Assembly (NCBI RefSeq): GCF_001639725.1
Contig: NZ_LTAW01000006.1
Location: forward strand, 186,001 to 250,000
Direction of reading: 5' to 3'
DNA length: 64,000 nucleotides
Source of the DNA: Marinomonas atlantica
Lineage (GTDB): Bacteria > Pseudomonadota > Gammaproteobacteria > Pseudomonadales > Marinomonadaceae
Under the pieces are notes generated by a model, which worked only from the letters and a program-made list of their open reading frames with translations, did no database searches and was not told the DNA's origin. Positions 63,162-64,000 of this stretch are shown here, piece after piece. Every line of letters starts with the position of its first letter. Position 1 is the first letter of the stretch. The position numbers were made by a program, and so were the translations under genes.

Positions 63162-64000
63162 ATGGCTGATTTTTTTATTATTACAAAGGCACTAAAAGAC
63201 TTGTACAACAATAGTCAACGGCTTGTAGATAATGAGTCTTCGACGTTACAACTAATTAATGTTAACGGCTTAATCGCTCATTTATGCTTCATTATATTAT
63301 TTATTCTGATCGACATTAAGTGGTTAGCGATATTCAATGTGGTCAGTGTGATGCTTTGGTGTGTGTCTATTTTCTGTACAATTAAAGGTCGCTACCGTTT
63401 CAGCATTTTATTGATTGCTTGTGAAATTTCTGCCCATGCTTTTGCTGCAACCACTACAATGGGACTAGCGTCTGGTTTCCAGCTATACCTTTGGCCAGCC
63501 GTATTGCTCATGTGTATCCTGCCTGCTAGATACCACAGAAGTGCTATGGCCTGTCTAACTTTGATCATTGCCCCTCTACTTTTACTTAATATCTTTGCTC
63601 CATTTGAAAAAGAAGCCTACCAAGACACTTACAGTTGGTTATATGTTTTTAATTTGATCAGCGCCAGCTTACCTTTTATATTTACCGCGATTGTAGTTCG
63701 GATGATTTTTGTTAGCCATTTACAAAGAATGGAATATCGTGCTTATAACGACGAACTAACGCAGCTCGTCAATCGTCGTCGAGGTTATGAAATACTCAAC
63801 ATTGCAGCCAGCAAAAATCAGTCTATCTATATTGCCCTAGGGGACATTGATTACTTTAAACGTATCAATGACTCTCTGGGTCATCTAAAAGGTGACGAAG
63901 TACTCCAAGGGGTTGCTCGACTTTTTAGTCAATACTCCGAGGGCAAGGGGACATGCTGCCGCTGGGGCGGTGAGGAATTCTTGTTTATATTCATTGATCA
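63162..64000 (+). CDS. Membrane-bound diguanylate cyclase (GGDEF), partial at the right edge
   Basis: The frame opens at ATG 63162 (MADFFIITKALKDLYNNSQR) and runs off the window after ~279 residues. Five or six membrane segments cover about residues 38-185. A GGDEF domain follows from ~200: NDELTQLVNRRRGYEIL, GDIDYFKRINDSLGHLKGDE and the active-site RWGGEEFLF (GGEEF). This is the usual sequence of an active c-di-GMP synthase. No I-site RxxD is visible before the active-site motif. The C-terminus is not in the window. Confidence 0.9.
   Translation, partial: MADFFIITKALKDLYNNSQRLVDNESSTLQLINVNGLIAHLCFIILFILIDIKWLAIFNVVSVMLWCVSIFCTIKGRYRFSILLIACEISAHAFAATTTMGLASGFQLYLWPAVLLMCILPARYHRSAMACLTLIIAPLLLLNIFAPFEKEAYQDTYSWLYVFNLISASLPFIFTAIVVRMIFVSHLQRMEYRAYNDELTQLVNRRRGYEILNIAASKNQSIYIALGDIDYFKRINDSLGHLKGDEVLQGVARLFSQYSEGKGTCCRWGGEEFLFIFID

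Overview
The window (about 45% GC by eye) comes from a motile marine gammaproteobacterium. The gene set and order (flagellar flg cluster with cheV/cheR, RadA, Rep, ComM, UbiK, cytochrome c5, TRAP and peptide ABC transporters) best suit Oceanospirillaceae, probably Marinomonas or a close relative. That placement is inference from protein character, not a database result.

Region 1 (1-22750) is a flagellar and chemotaxis block. On the minus strand, reading right to left, it holds cheV, cheR, flgBCDE, flgFGHIJ, flgKL with an HD-GYP gene, two near-identical flagellin genes, flaG, fliD, fliS and a partial fliT-like gene. On the plus strand it holds flgA, flgM and flgN. Promoter sequences fit the usual hierarchy: sigma-54-type sites precede flgB and (weaker) flgF, and sigma-28-type sites precede flgK, both flagellins and flgM. 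A strong sigma-54-type site also points rightward in the gap between the two flagellin genes. It leads into two perfect hairpins and a rho-independent terminator, which predicts a ~172-nt small RNA antisense to the second flagellin's 3' UTR. This is the most interesting feature I found. A tRNA-Arg(CCT) and a BdlA-like PAS-PAS-MCP gene broken by one in-frame stop close the block.

Region 2 (23033-36476) holds a flavoprotein, a LysR regulator and two tandem five-gene peptide ABC transporter clusters. The right-hand cluster is dppABCDF-like.

Region 3 (36866-42993) holds a TRAP transporter (dctPQM-type) followed by a Cache-domain histidine kinase and a NarL-type regulator, then a divergent cytochrome c5.

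Region 4 (43060-54678) holds rep, two membrane glycosyltransferases divergent from an OmpR-type two-component system, a BASS-family transporter, and a Fur-box-preceded fecBCDE ferric-citrate-type ABC system without its outer-membrane receptor.

Region 5 (54748-64000) is housekeeping and nitrogen: comM, a Trp-rich small protein, ubiK, glnK-amtB behind a sigma-54-type promoter, a GNAT-nitrilase fusion, radA, a DUF1289 protein, a ClpP-fold-like lipoprotein and the start of a membrane diguanylate cyclase. I saw no CRISPR array, insertion sequence, prophage, integrase or recognisable defence island.
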